Assembly (NCBI GenBank): GCA_963691655.1
Contig: OY829326.1
Coordinates: 95,659,235 to 95,723,234, forward strand
DNA: 64,000 bases
DNA from: Toxonevra muliebris
Taxonomy: Eukaryota; Arthropoda; Insecta; Diptera; Pallopteridae
Direction of reading: 5' to 3'
The notes under the pieces are model-generated. The model was given only the letters and a program-made list of their open reading frames with translations, ran no database searches and had not been told where the DNA came from. A program made the position numbers and the translations under genes. Of the stretch, positions 1 to 13,014 are shown in pieces; position 1 is the first letter of the stretch; every line of letters begins with the position of its first letter.

Positions 1-2822
1 CAGCAGTACCACTACTACCTCTACAACCACGAGCACAGCCAGTTCAGCTAGCGGACACATCCCATCTGGCTCTACTATTACCACGAACAGACTTACGCGA
101 AAATCTGTAGCACAGGAGTTGGCTTCCAATACGCGCGTCACTCGCAATCGTCAGACGAGCACAAGTCGCCCCGAGACACCGCCTATTACATCTGCACCAT
201 CACGTCGACGTGCGGCCACAAGTAAGAAGACACATATGCCTCTTCCAATGGCAGAGCCAGCCACGAAGCGCAAACGTTCGGAGGAGGATACATCGAGCAG
301 TGAACCTGGCTCCAAATATATTAAAATTGAGCTAAAAGATGAGTCTGAAGATGAAAACCACAGCTCCAGCGTTAACGCAACTACTGTCACAACCAGTGCT
401 ACTACTACAACTACAACCACTACTACAAGTGGGGACAATGATATAGAGCGTCTGAAAATCAAACAGGAACTTATTGAAAGCGATGATCCGATGTCCGCTA
501 CAGATGGATCTGCGATTTCTTTAACAACAGCTTCGACATCAGCTGCACCAATAGCAACAGTACGTGGGCGTGGTCGTTGGAACACGCGTAAACCACAACA
601 AACTTCACCAAGTACTCGTGCTACGCGCAATACTAAAATGTCTTCACCATCGCCATCACCGTCTACTTCAACATCTGGTTCAACACTCAATGAATCCAAA
701 CGCCGACGCATAGGCACCGCTGGTGGTGGTATTACAGTCACGCGCAGCTCTTCCATGAGCCTTTTGAAGACGACGGCATCTTTTCCAAATGCGACGCCTG
801 ATGAGGATTCCAAAGACAGTATGGCTTCGTCTATGGACGACTTACTATTGGCCGATATTAAATTGGAGAAACTTGCTTCTGAATTGGAAGACACAGATGT
901 TGAAATGGAAAATGAAAAACTTTCCATGACAACGTCGAAAGTGGACGCCAATGATGAAAAGTTAGAAGCGCCGCAATCGTCTGGAAATGATATAGTGACT
1001 GTGGCGCCACTAACGGTGAACACAGAACCATTGGCGCCTATACTAGAGAACGCCGCTGTAACTGTAGGTGCAGTTTTAATCACAAACGAAGCAAGTACTT
1101 CGTCTGTAGCCGCTTCGAATAGCAATGCGAGTGGCACTGGTAATGGATCGGAGAAAGCTGCCTCGTTGAGTCCTGAAATGGTGAGCGAAGGTCTAAGCGA
1201 AATTAGTGTAAAACAATTTTATAAGAAACCAAAATTTCTGGAGAATAATTTGGGTATCGAAGAGGATCCCAAGTTGGGTGAAATCGTACAAAAGGTGAGC
1301 ACAGAAAAAGAGGGCACAACCAGCAGCCAAGATGTTGTTGAGAAGCACGAAGTAGTGGAAGCTATCACCATCATCGATGATGATTTTACTGATAATGATA
1401 AGCTAATTATCGATGAAGAAGAGGAAGAGGAGCTATTGAAGGTAGGTGACCTACGAATGGATGATAGCGTTGAGGAGAAAAAGTCCGTAACAAACGACGA
1501 TGCCGTTAGCTTAAGCGCTGGAAACTTTTCACCTTTGGTGATCGAAGATGATGAGGACGAAGAGGAAGATGTAATAATAGTGGCGACAACGACACCGATC
1601 AAGACAGCAACAGAAGTAGAAACGATGGAAGAAGATAAAGTGGAAGTGGTCGAAGAAGAGGATATTGAAGATGATATCACGGTCGAGGAGAGTGAGACTA
1701 TATCAATGGATAATAATGCATCGTTGCATGAAGACGCGCCCGAGGAGCGTGAAGAAATGGAAGATGTAGAAGAGTTGGAACAAGATGCGGAGGTGAACAA
1801 AAAAGAACTCGAAGAAAAGACTAATAATGAATGTGATAATGGGGAAGCTAAGCTTAAAATTATAAGTAAAGAAAGTAAGAAAGATAAAGGTAAGGAAGTC
1901 AGAAGGAAATCCCTCGAGGATGGAAAAAAGAGATCTCCACCACGTGATGAAGTTATAGAACAAGAAGAAAACGAACCAACTGATGAAGAAAAAAAAGTAA
2001 AGTTGGAGAAGCTGGAAGAAGACCTGCTTAAAGTGGATGATGGCAATACACAAATGGATGAATCGGAAGCCAGCTTCATAACCACCGCTGCTCAAGACGA
2101 TGTGAAAGCGATGTCTGTAAAAACAGATGCTACAAATGATGATACAACAGCGAAAATCGAGAATATAGAAGATGATGATGTGCTCGCAAAGATTGATGCC
2201 GAACTAAAGAAGATTGGTGAAAAACAAAAAGAAAGGGCAATAGATGAGCAGGTAGCGGTAGCCGCCGCAGCAGCAGCTTCAACAGCAGCAGCAGATAAAA
2301 AAGTCGTTAAAGACAATGAGGTGAAAAAAGAAGATGATGTTGCGTTGGCCGCTGACGTAAAAGAAACGGCTGAACAAAATGCACTGGAAGTTGAAAAAAA
2401 GGTAAAGATTTCAACTACTGAGCTTCAATCAGAAGATAGCAGCAAAATGGAAACTGATGTGAAGGTAAGAAAATGCGGATTATGATTATCTTTCACATAA
2501 TATTAAATTCTTATTTTCTATTTTACAGAACGAAACCTTGGTTAGTTCAAACGAAACACCTGCTTCCATCACAGCAGCTTCGGCATCCAAAATAAATAGC
2601 AACAATAACAAGGAAGATGACACCACATCTACGAAATCGAATCAATCGACCGACACCAACTCCTGCATAACACTTGATCTTGATGACGTCGAGACTTCAC
2701 GGCAAAAAGAACAGCATTTACAAAATTTGGGCCTGCTGACACATAAAGCTGCGGAAAAGCGTCGACAAGAGGTCATACTAAGTTCGGCTGCAGCTGTTGA
2801 GGCATCGCGTTCCTCGCAGAAC

Positions 2823-2857
<35 letters not shown>

Positions 2858-5800
2858 GCACAGCAATAAACGTAATAGTAAAGCCGTATCGAACAATTCA
2901 ACATCCGCAGCACAACACGAGTATACGGGAACCTTGAAAACTGTCATCAAGTTAAATCGAACTACAAGCACCAATGCAGCAGGCACTTCTGCTAGTAACG
3001 GAAAAAAAGGATCACACTCTCATTCTAAAGATGGAGGCGGCGGCAGTAGTAATGGCAGTGCCAGCGGCAGCAGTGGAGTACGCAGACAATCACTCAAAAT
3101 GACATTCCAAAAGGGACGCGGACGCGGTCAGGGACACACTGATCGCACTGCTGATCAACATAATCATGGTGAAGATTCTTACTACACTATACAAAATGAG
3201 GTGAGTGATTTAATGTTTGTTTCTATATTTCCTTATAATAAAATGTTTCCATTTCCTACTTTCTTTCAGAATGAAGGTGCGCTTAAAACGAACAATTCTT
3301 CTACTGCTACTGCAGCAGGCACTAATGAACATTCAACAACAAATGTTCACACGCATGGTAGAAAATCATACAATCGATCTAACAATACTAGCCATTCTGC
3401 AAATACTACCAATTCTGCTACCATTGGTGTGTGTATTGGATATTAACAAAATTAGTTGAGCTATTGCTATCTTAGCAATGCTATTAGTAGTTATATTAGT
3501 AGTGTAGTGTTCACAAAATAATTTTTACAATTTAAAGCAACAATATTCTCAGAATTTTGCATTTCTAGAATTTGCCAAATTTTTATTATTAACCATCAAT
3601 CAAACAACGAAGATTGAAAGAAAAACTTTTGTTTAAAATTTGATAATAGATTTGAAGGCAAAAGTAAGGTGGATTTACCAGGAATCCAATTCAAGACTAA
3701 TGCTTTTGTTTACCATCTGTATAGCTTAAAATCTATTGGAAATAATAAATATACACAACAAATTTTAGTTAAAAGATATGGGCAGTTGAATATGTAAAAA
3801 TTATTTCATGGACAATCATTAGTTGTTATAATTACTTTATCTAACTTTTTGCTTTATTTCCTTTTTAATTTTGCATATGATTGGCTTTTAAATAGTTCGG
3901 GGATGTTGATTTTGTTTTCTAATTATTTTTTATTTTTATAATATTGAAAGCAATCTAGTTAGATGATTAATCCTCCTTACACACACACACCTTAGATTGT
4001 ATTAAATTAAAAATTAAATTTGTTGTTAATAATTGACCTAGCATTATATAAGGAAAAATCAATGAACTTCCACCCACTAAGTTAACACTCAGAACATCTC
4101 CCCCTTGTGGGTGGCCCGGAATGATTGTCTTGCATGAAAGTCTTTATTGACGTGGATTCAATTTCACATGGCTTCGTTTTGTCAAAGCACGGTCATTCAA
4201 ACTTTCAGTTACTTTTTGGACTGATGGCCTTTTTGACGTTTTGGAATCCAGATCTTTTGGGTCGGACAATTTTTGAGAGTCTCGCAACTTTTATTAAATT
4301 TGAAAAAAATTTAATTTTAGCTTTAATTTGTCGTACTTTCAACCTCTCGGATTCATAGTTATTAGATTTTCTGGATTCGCTGTGACTTAGACTTTCGGGA
4401 TTTTAGTCTTTCGAGTTATCAGTTCCTTGGGCCCTCAAGCAATCGGATTTTCGATTCTTCGTCTTTTCGGTCTCTTGGAATCTTAGTCTCGCTGACTCAC
4501 GATCTATCGACCTTTCTGTTGCACTCGTAGTCACCTGACTCAGCCTTTCAGATAATCTTAATCTCGCAGACTCTTGAACTCTGTTTCTTTTCTTGATAAA
4601 ATCTTGCATTTTTTCTGCACCGTGAGAGGGCTGTCAAATTTCGTGTTCTTTTCTGAAAAAGATGCAGTCTTTTCAGAGAGTATTGTGTTCTTTTCTACAA
4701 AATGTTGCCTTCTGAGCGGGGAAAAATGTTGCACTTTTTACACTCAAATAAATGACGGGGTAATAATGTTGCCCTGCAAATTAGTTGATTCTGACAGAGT
4801 AGCATTTTCATGTTCTTTTCTTGCAACATTTTGTTAAGAAAAGAAAACGCTATCAGTCTCTTGAAGATCTAATTCTAAATCTTTTGGACTTTCCCCCACT
4901 CAGACTCTGTCGGACTCTCGAATTTAAAATTTTTTGAACTCTCAATCCCAAGAATACTCAACTTTTTGGATTCACGGCCTTTTGGAGACTCAGCCTACTC
5001 AATTTATCTCACTCATCGTCCTCGAATTCTTCAGTCTTTTGAACTATCAGCCACTCAAACTCAGTCTCTTAGACTTTCGAATTCTCAGTTTCTGCGATTC
5101 TGAATCTCAAGAACTCTCAAATCCATGGTTATGGTATAAACCCACCGATGTAGCAGAACTTTTTATAAAATTTTTTATATCTGCCTTTGCATGCGTGTAT
5201 TTTAAAATATTCATAGACTCAACAAAATTCACCACCATAATCAATTAATTATTTTTTCTCTCCCAAATAAATCGCCCTTTGCAACATAATCTTCGTCATG
5301 ATGTTTGTCATTCGCCAACGCAGATACTTCACACTCTGAAGGACATTCTGCTGATGCTGCTCACTCAAGCGGCGTAACTAGCAAAGCTGAAAAGGAAAAA
5401 ATACTCATACCGGAAAAAGCATCATCTTTCAAATTTCATCCGGGACGCTTGTGTGAGGATCAATGTTTCTACTGCAGCGGCAAGTTTGGTCTTTACGATA
5501 CTCCTTGCCATGTTGGACAAATCAAATCTAGCGAACGTCAGGAGAAAATTCTTGCAAGTACGTATATAGTTGATGGAAACTCATAAAATTTATAGTAAAA
5601 GTGCAACTAAACAAATAAATTCAATTTACTTTTCCAATAGATGAAGAGAAACTTACGGTCGACAGCTGTCTATGCGACGCATGCTTCCGTCATGTTGATC
5701 GGCGCGCTAATGTACCCTCGTATAAGAAACGACTCACTATGCCAGTCCATTTGCAGCGTATAGCCGTGGGCGCTTCAACCACATTTGACGCAGATGCCAA

Positions 5801-8800
5801 TGCACCTGGTACTGGTGTTGCGAATGAAGCTGATGGTGGAGCTGTTGACGCAAATTCACCAGCACGTAAATGTGTAGTGCCCGATTGTGCTAATCCGGCA
5901 GTGCATTCATTGCGTCGTAAATGTATTCGTAAGAGTGTGAAGAAGTTTTTGCTCAATTTTGAAATGCCTGCGGGATCTTTGTGCGTGTGGTTGTGCCAGG
6001 CTCACTACGACGCTGTTATACAGTGTTCGGGATGTGTTTTGTGTAAACGGCGATTGGGCAAGAATCACATGTATCATATAACTGCGGTAAGCTTTTTCAA
6101 AGTTACTATACGTATTTAAATAGGGATTAAGAGTTTTGTTTTTTTAACGGGGAGTCAGTTGTTCCAAGGTCATCTAAAATTCTGTTTGTATGTTTTGTGA
6201 TTCTGGAGTCCTATACTTGGTACACTTTAACAAGTCTTCGGAGCTGCTGCTTAATGGTTACGCACATAAACTTGTCTGCTTTCCATGAGGTCTTAGATTC
6301 GATTATGTTGTCGGGGGTCAAACTGTGGCCGATAATATCACGATGCGCTTTTCAGTTTTATATTAGCAGCGTATCGACGTCGTATCCGTATTTATTTTGA
6401 TATATAACTTTTACGATCGCTTTTCCCATTTTTTTTTTTGAAAGGTCCTATATTTTAGGTCTTCCCTCTCTCTGGTATTGGCTCTTTATTGATGAACCCT
6501 ATCCATTACGAATAAGTCTGGAGTTGGTAGACTGGATGTGGCACACTAAGCCTGGTATAAAATCATCTGGAAGCTACTGTCAACTCTTAAGGACTCCAGG
6601 TGAAACACGTGGATTATTTTCATTGCTTGGAATAGCTCCCTCCATGCTGGCGTCCGCCCAAATTCTGGCCTGCAAGTTCAAGTTTCTTCTTTCTTAATAA
6701 ATTTTAAATATCATCAGTTACTTTGGTGGCTATGAATTGTAGTTTAAAAAACTTGTTTGCTTCGCTCGTCACCGCTACACCTTTTGTATATCTACTGCGA
6801 TACTTACTCCCTTAGGAGAGGTGACTGTGCACATCGTCTTATAAATAGTATATTTGATTATATACTAAGTTCGCTGGAACTTTAGTTGTAGTTCCCACTT
6901 CTAGGTATGCATGATATCGGGCAGGTATCTCTTTATTTTGCGTTTCCGGTATCTGTATTTATTCGAATATTGAATTCAAATATTAAGATTTTCCAGTGGT
7001 TATAATCAATCATGCATAGAGTGCTTTAGGGAAAAGGCATGAGAATGAACCTCGTTCCTCGTTGACCCCAAGTCAGACAGGTCGTCTAGGAAATATTGAT
7101 CCAGGGCATTTTTCCTATAGATGGCCAAGCATAAGAAGTGTGCAAGGGATTCCTCCTCCTGTTCATCTCTGCAAAAGTCAAAAGCCACCTTGGAGGTCAG
7201 TTATATACTGGCTAGGCATTTGAAAGCAGGTTGGCTGTCGCTGAAAATGAAAATATCATGAGGTGATACTTTATTACATTTCAGCCAGTTCGTCATTACA
7301 GAAAGAATTTTGGAATGTCCTACAAATGATTCAGCCCAGGGACTGACTGAATTTAACCTAATAAAGTTTGGCAGGGGTTAAATAAAGAATGGTATTTATG
7401 ACTAAGAAACAATTATACAGATCTTTGAACCTGGTCCAAAGCCTTAAGGTGAACTACTTTTTGAAGAGCTATTCACCAAACCATAGCACCACAATGAAGC
7501 CAATGAACAATCCGAGGTTCCATACCCCATCCTTTGCCCACTGCTTTTTTACATGAGAAAAGTGCAACAATGGCCTTTTGGACTCTAAAAAGATTATTGG
7601 CTTTCCAGCTTAGTTTTCTATCAAGGATGAGTTCAAAATATTTCGCCTGTTCCACTAACCTTAGAGCGATACCGTTAAGAGGTGGATTACTAAAGGTGGG
7701 GATTTTGTGCTTATAAGTGAAAAGGAGCAGTTCGGTTTTAGCCGGGCTTACACCCAAGCCGCATTTTATTATTATTATTTCTCTTAACTCAATATTATGT
7801 TTCAATTTAGGACACCGATCGCTTGGAGAAATCCTTGTCTGAAATGGGCATTCCCGTGCAGTTGGGCATTGGAACCGCTGTTTGCAAGTTATGCCGCTAT
7901 TTCGCAAATCTATTGATGAGACCGCCAGATACCTCCAAATCTCAAAAAACTGAATTTGTACAGAAATATCGCAAAAGGTAATTTGAAGCTTTTAAATATT
8001 CCCTCACATTCGTTCATAATCATTCATTCTTCTCCATGATTTGTTTATAGACTTTTGCAATTCCATAATATTAATGAAGGCAGCAATGAAGCTTCTGAAG
8101 CCGATGGAGAAGATAGCAATAGCGGCAGAACAATGGCATCAGGCACACACAATTCCGAAAATAATAATACGACGCAAACAACACCACCGAAAAAAGACAA
8201 AAAGAATACAAAAAGTGCATCTCTCAAAGAACTACCATCGCCGAGCAGTTGCTCTGGTTCATCAGTGGAATGTCTTGGTGAGGGAACAGCAGAAGTAACC
8301 GTATCAGCAGCGGGAGTAGCAGCCGCTATCTCAGACGTTGCTGTGGCAACAACATCAGCGGCAGCCGCGACGGTAGCAGCAAACGCGGAGAAACACCAGC
8401 AAATGCTGTTGGACAATGATGTGCTCGTGGACTATGATGTGCCAATGATATCGACAGATTCCAATTCATCAAGTGCACCCACGTCGCCGGGTGCCAGTGC
8501 CAATGGTGGAGATAATGCTAACAACACCAGTGGTGGAGCTAAACAAATGTCTAAACTTAAAGCAATTCTACAAAGCGCCAATACTGCTGCTGGAAGTGCA
8601 GCAGCGAAAAATGCGTTTGCTTCTACATCCGCTGCGGCTGCGGCGGCTGCCGCTTCAGCGGACATTTCGAATGTGTTGCGTGCCAATCCAAACATTTCAA
8701 TGCGCGAACTTTTCCCCGGTGAAGAGGATCTAGGTATGCATTTTAAGGCGCCTTTCGGCAGCAGCAACAGCCAACGTACGCCAGAAGGTTGGACGCGTGT

Positions 8801-11093
8801 GCAAACGTTCTTGCAATATGATGAACCAACGCGTCGTCTGTGGGAGGAGTTGCAAAAGCCGTACGGCAATCAAAGCTCATTCCTGCGTCATCTCATACTG
8901 CTGGAGAAATATTATCGAAATGGTGATTTGGTGCTCTCACCGAATGCCTCCTCCAATGCAAGCGTGTACACACAGACAGTACGACAGCGTCTCACATCAT
9001 ACGATCAAGGACATTGCGGCGGACTGCAATCGGCGAAACCGGCTGCTGTTCCAGGCGCTTCTCCTGCTTCGAAGAATAAAGTAGAAATACCCACAGTGGA
9101 GATCAATGATGACGCTGATGATGAAGAGGACGAAGATGCCGATGAAAATGAACGTGAAATGGAAGCTGATAATGCCGGCATTGCTAGTGCAGCTGCTGCG
9201 CTACGCTCACGCAGCGTATCCGTAGATAAGCTCACTAAACAGCTAAGCACACAGGCGGTGACAATCATAGCTCGTCCAAAGCAGACACCGGATCCATCAC
9301 CACATAAGGCAGCGTCAAAGGAAAAGGATGCTGGAAATACAAGCGGCGGCAGTCTCAACAATAGTGGCACTGGTTTAAATACCAGTTTGTCATCGGCTAA
9401 TGCTGCAGCCGCAGCTGCGTTGGCTTCTGCTAACATTAGCGTTGTTTCCCCTGGCGTTGCTTCGAGCAATAGTCGAAGTATACTTAAAACAAATCTACTT
9501 GGTATGAATAAATCCGTTGAAATTTTGCCTATTACATCAAGCTCTAATCCATCGAAGCAGTTGTCGACATCGTTGTCAACGCCATCATCCTCCAACCTGA
9601 ATAGTAGTGGTAGTGAGAGCAAACCACAGAAGATACTTGATGTTGCAAATAAACTGTTAGGAACTCAAATGGCAGCTGCTGCCGCCGCTGCAGCTGCTAA
9701 TTCAGCTGCAAATACACAAACTAAGACTGTGGGTGGCGGTGGTGGTGCAACATCATTACTTACTTCGCCACCTGAGCTTGTGAGCTTACAGCGTCGCTCT
9801 TCTGGCGGTGCTACAAACAATAATTCTGCTGCACCCAACAACAGCAGCAGCAGCAACAACAACAACAACGCTTCAAACACAGCCTCCACTTCCTCCACCT
9901 CCTCCTCATCTGCAACTACAGCCAGTTTGATTAACAATAAACGGCCACATTTGTTGGCTAAAGCGAATGCGAGCAGCAATCGCAGCATGCCACCGAACGT
10001 GGTTATACTACCGGAAACGTTGACATCGCAAGAGCGTCAGCAAAGCAAAAGCTGGCGCCCAACGCTGATGCCAGTCGAAGAGAATCAACATTTGCTTAAC
10101 AAGAGCGGACCGTTGTATCAGACGGCAGATGGGCGTCGTTTGCCAGCGCTCGTGCAAGTTCAATCGGGCGGCAAACCTTTCCTCATCTCGATTTTCGACT
10201 ACAATCGCATGTGCATCTTGCGACGTGAGAAGTTGCTGCGCGATCAAATGCTGAAGGCGAGCAAGAGTCGACATGAATTAAAACAACATCAGCAACAACA
10301 TCAGCAGCAGCAACAACAACAACAGCAGCAACATCAGCAGCACCAACAGCAACAGCAAATGCCAAAAAATGTTTCTACAAATGTACAAAACTTTCATAAA
10401 AATGCGGCCGCCGTCAGCAAATTGCAACAACAGCAGCAGCATCAAGCAGCACAACAACAATTGCTGCAATTGCAATTTATGCAAATACAAAAACATCAAC
10501 AGCAGCAACAACAGCAGGCAGCGCTAAAAGCCGTAGGCGTGGCAGCAGCAGCGCGTTATCCTCCAATTGCACCCAAACCGACGCAAACAGCAACTGCAAC
10601 TAACGTCCCCAATAGTTTTCCAGCGCCCATGATGCCATTGCTTTCCAATGCCAATGCAAACGTTGCGGCTGCTGTTGGTGGCGTCGTAGGTGGAAGTTCT
10701 CTTGCCGCTGGCAATAGCAACACTTCATGGCTGTGGAACAATTTTCCTGATGCAAATCAATTGCTACTAAATGGGAATCTAGCGCAAACTACTAAATTAC
10801 CACAATTATTGCATAAATCAAATACTGGAGGAAATTCAAATCAAACATCAGCGGCAGCTACAATAACATCAGCTAAACATCAGCAACATCAACAACAGCA
10901 GCAGCATCAGCTGCAACAACAACACCAGCAACAACTACTTCAACAACAGCAACAACAAGTTCTATTCGATAATATGCTTATGTCCAAAATACCCAAAAGT
11001 CTTACTGTCATACCTCAACATAAACTGATGAATCCGAATGCAGTTGCCAACCACAACAACAACAACAATGCTGCAGCTGGCCGCAAAGAGTGA
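1..11093 (+). CDS. Large low-complexity nuclear protein with Cys-rich zinc-binding region, 5' partial, seven exons
   Basis: Exons by frame continuity and GT-AG sites: 2-2464 (open to the window edge, so the start lies upstream), 2529-3200, 3270-3426, 5324-5557, 5641-6086, 7811-7977, 8051-11093 (TGA). All junction phases agree (0,0,1,1,0,2), giving 2,393 codons before the stop. The first exon is Ser/Thr/Glu-rich with basic patches such as KRKRSEED. Exon 2 has poly-Gln and Gly/Ser runs. Exons 4-6 form a conserved Cys/His block (CEDQCFYCSGKFG, CLCDACFRHVD, CVVPDCANP, CSGCVLCKRRLG, CKLCRYF), which looks like a paired PHD/treble-clef zinc module. Exon 7 carries a conserved block near 8700-9010 (GWTRVQTFLQYDEPTRRLWE), another near 9985-10275 (VVILPETLTSQERQ, then LPALVQVQSGGKPFLISIFD), and poly-Ala/Gln/Asn tracts. 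A transcriptional or chromatin regulator is inferred from composition; I do not recognise the orthologue name. Confidence 0.88.
2465..2528 (+). other. Intron (64 bp, phase 0)
   Basis: Donor GAAG|GTAAGA and acceptor TTTTACAG|AACG join frame-compatible coding sequence of the large zinc-binding gene. An in-frame TGA-type stop follows the donor, so splicing is needed here. Confidence 0.85.
3201..3269 (+). other. 69-bp intron with open reading frame
   Basis: Donor GAG|GTGAGT and acceptor TTCTTTCAG|AATG are good. The intron is 69 bp, a multiple of three, and has no in-frame stop, so retention would add 23 mostly hydrophobic residues (FVSIFPYNKMFPFP region) without breaking the frame. Confidence 0.75.
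4100..5130. repeat. Degenerate pyrimidine-rich minisatellite-like tract
   Basis: The + strand repeatedly shows variants of CTCAGTCTTTTGGAT, ACTTTCGGATT and GACTCTTGAACTCT at irregular spacing of about 12-20 bp, interrupted by the MITE-like unit at 4584-4847. No coding potential is apparent. It looks like an old, drifted simple repeat. Confidence 0.5.
4584..4847. mobile_element. MITE-like element with about 25-bp terminal inverted repeats
   Basis: The left end TTTCTTTTCTTGATAAAAT continues to CTTGCA. It pairs with the reverse complement of the right end, TTTCTTTTCTTAACAAAATG then TTGCA. Internally there are further copies of TGTTCTTTTCT and a TTGC motif. No ORF. The superfamily cannot be assigned because the target-site duplication is unclear. 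Confidence 0.45.
6087..7810 (+). other. 1.7-kb intron of the zinc-binding gene
   Basis: Donor ACTGCG|GTAAGC and acceptor TTTCAATTTAG|GACACC are both phase 0. It contains an antisense non-LTR retrotransposon fragment from about 7000 to 7780. The stretch 6120-7000 shows nothing I can identify. Confidence 0.8.
7006..7780 (-). mobile_element. Non-LTR retrotransposon ORF2 3' fragment, degraded, antisense in intron
   Basis: The - strand encodes reverse-transcriptase C-terminal motifs: VSPAKTELLLFTYKHKIP, then QAKYFELILDRKLSWKANN (family consensus KYLGxxLDxKLxW), CKKAVGKGWGMEPRIVHWLH. Further down is the tail of the RNase H/zinc-knuckle region (CRDEQEEESLAHFLC, then YFLDDLSDLG). Frameshifts separate the blocks and the 5' two thirds are missing. 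Clade is probably R1/Jockey-like, by motif memory only. Confidence 0.7.
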
Positions 11094-11500
11094 TTATTAA
11101 ATTTAAGCTGTGTTGTCAAAGAATATAGCAAAAGAAGAAGACGTAGAGGCAGAAGAAAAAAAAGAAAAGCTTAAAGCTGCAATCATGATTACAGGTAAAA
11201 TGTAGACACATACACACACTCACACACACACACACACACATTACACATATGATACGATGTACATCATTTTAGTTACTATTACATATGTGTATTTCGTTAA
11301 GCTTAAACTAAACTAGTAGATAGCATAAGTTTTTCTTTCTTTTTTATATCTTAAATTAAATATTTGTATATAAGATCAACATTTTGATTCACTGGTTGGT
11401 CATTGAGTTGTCGCAATTTATATATGAAGTAATTTAGAAATAGTTTTTCAAAAACTGCAGTTGTAAAATATGCAAGAATTAATGTTTTGATTTTTATTTA
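11094..11500 (+). other. Proximal 3' UTR of the zinc-binding gene with (CA)n microsatellite
   Basis: Sequence after the TGA is AT-rich with a (CA)n run at about 11,211-11,240 and TTAAATTAAATA-type AT stretches. An AATAAA-type poly(A) signal cluster lies near 11,879-11,900. The transcript end cannot be fixed from sequence. Confidence 0.4.
11211..11241. repeat. (CA)n microsatellite
   Basis: About fifteen CA units with one interruption, just downstream of the stop codon of the large zinc-binding gene. Confidence 0.9.
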
Positions 11501-13010
11501 ATTATAAGTTTGATTAGATTTTGAAACTTTTGAAAAAACATTTATTTTTAAAGAAATATAAGAAAACGACATTTAAATTATTTTCTGTTATTTATACATA
11601 TATTTACGCATTAGACTATTTCAAACAAATATTAATTTAATTTTTTGAGCTCCAATCCTTTAGAATTTCGAATTAGTTCAAAATAAAAATTCTCGCAGCG
11701 GCTGAGTTTTGCAGGCTTATGGAATTTATTTTGTTTGACTGATTATTTTTTTTAACATTATATCATTATAAATTAATCTCATGCAAAGAAAAGATCATAT
11801 GACCAACGATTTCCACTGAACCTTTAGAGCTCAATCGCTGAATTCAATTCTTAGTGGATTGTTATTGGAATCGGGGGGAATAAAATTAAAATAAAATAAT
11901 ATTCATACATACAATCATACAATTCTTTAGAAATAAAAATTTGTAATGAAGCTAGATGGACGATTGTGTTACAAATTTATTATTTTTTTCATTTCCGTAT
12001 GTTTTGTAATATTCACAATTCACAGATTGTTACAATTATAATTTTGTTATTAATAGGGAAGAGTCTATGATGACTGAAACATTGATACATTCAGACTTTT
12101 TGAAGGATAACATCTTTCCTTCAAATTTAAAAATCTTAAAATTTAAACTTTTTATGCCTCGTTATTATCACAGTTACAGTTACTGATTTAAAAATTCATA
12201 TACGAGTATATGTATATATAACTAACTAATATATACTATTATCTATGCATACACCTAACCATATACGAGTAAATTTTTTTATGTCATATCAAAAAGGACA
12301 CTACATTGATCGATTTGTTTCCATTATAAAAGGCACTTTTTTAATATTTATCAATATATTTAAAGCTTTATTTTGATTTATCCAACAACTTCTTAGTCGG
12401 ATCCATTTCACTTAGTAATAACTCATAATTTTCCAAAGTTAATAAGTTGTTCAATACGAGAGAAGATGTTAGAGTATTTCTCAAAACCATACAATGGAAC
12501 TTTGGAATTGGCATTGACGGAATTTATAATGTTGTTTTGGGTCAGTGTTACTAACCATGATTGTCAAAAATCTATTAGTTAGAGCTGTGAAATGTTGCTG
12601 CTTATCTAATTGTTTGAAATTGCATAAAATCTTTAGATCAAGCATGTCGCCAATGAAATTGATGAATTTATTTAATTTTTTTCCATAATTCTTTTTTGTA
12701 ATTCTAGTAATCTATAGCCCTATACAATATTTAGAGTAAAGTGCTGAGTAACGGGGTAAAAAATAATGTTTTACCCTAGAGCGTTTTTACTCTGGAGTAA
12801 ATGTCAATCAGCTATTTTTCATCTATTTATTGTAAAAGTTAAAAAATCTCCTTAATTCATTTTTTAATAGTGAACGCTGTTAGCAAAATTCTGTGCCGTG
12901 ACAAAGATAAATTTATAAAATACATCAAAATTTTCTTTGTCAAGGATGTATTTTTCGTCCTTTTCATATAAAATGAAAAAAGGGATAATATTGATTTCCA
13001 TATATTTATT
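11500..13010. other. AT-rich non-coding stretch
   Basis: I find no coding exon, RNA gene or TE terminus in this stretch. It may contain distal 3' UTR of the upstream gene; several AATAAA motifs are present near 11.88-11.94 kb. Confidence 0.4.
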
Positions 13011-13014
13011 TCGT

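Larger units (their letters stand above)
3427..5323 (+). other. 1.9-kb intron of the zinc-binding gene
   Basis: Donor ATTG|GTGTGT and acceptor CCAACGCAG|ATAC. The phase-1 junction recreates an Asp codon and continues into the Cys-rich exon. It contains a MITE-like repeat at 4584-4847 embedded in a pyrimidine-rich degenerate repeat (about 4100-5130). I see no gene in it; the short ORFs here are noise from the repeat. Confidence 0.8.

Noticed and set aside
151..1137. Long - strand ORF (328 codons) opposite the first exon
   Set aside because: Val/Ser/Leu-rich mirror of a Thr/Ser/Glu-biased coding exon; the + frame continues through splice-compatible exons, so this is a shadow.
1219..2085. Serine-rich - strand ORF (288 codons)
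   Set aside because: Antisense of Glu/Asp-rich + strand codons (GAA/GAT read as TTC/ATC/TCT); no independent evidence.
9005..10511. Several - strand ORFs rich in Leu/Ala
   Set aside because: Antisense of poly-Gln and poly-Ala tracts of the large gene.
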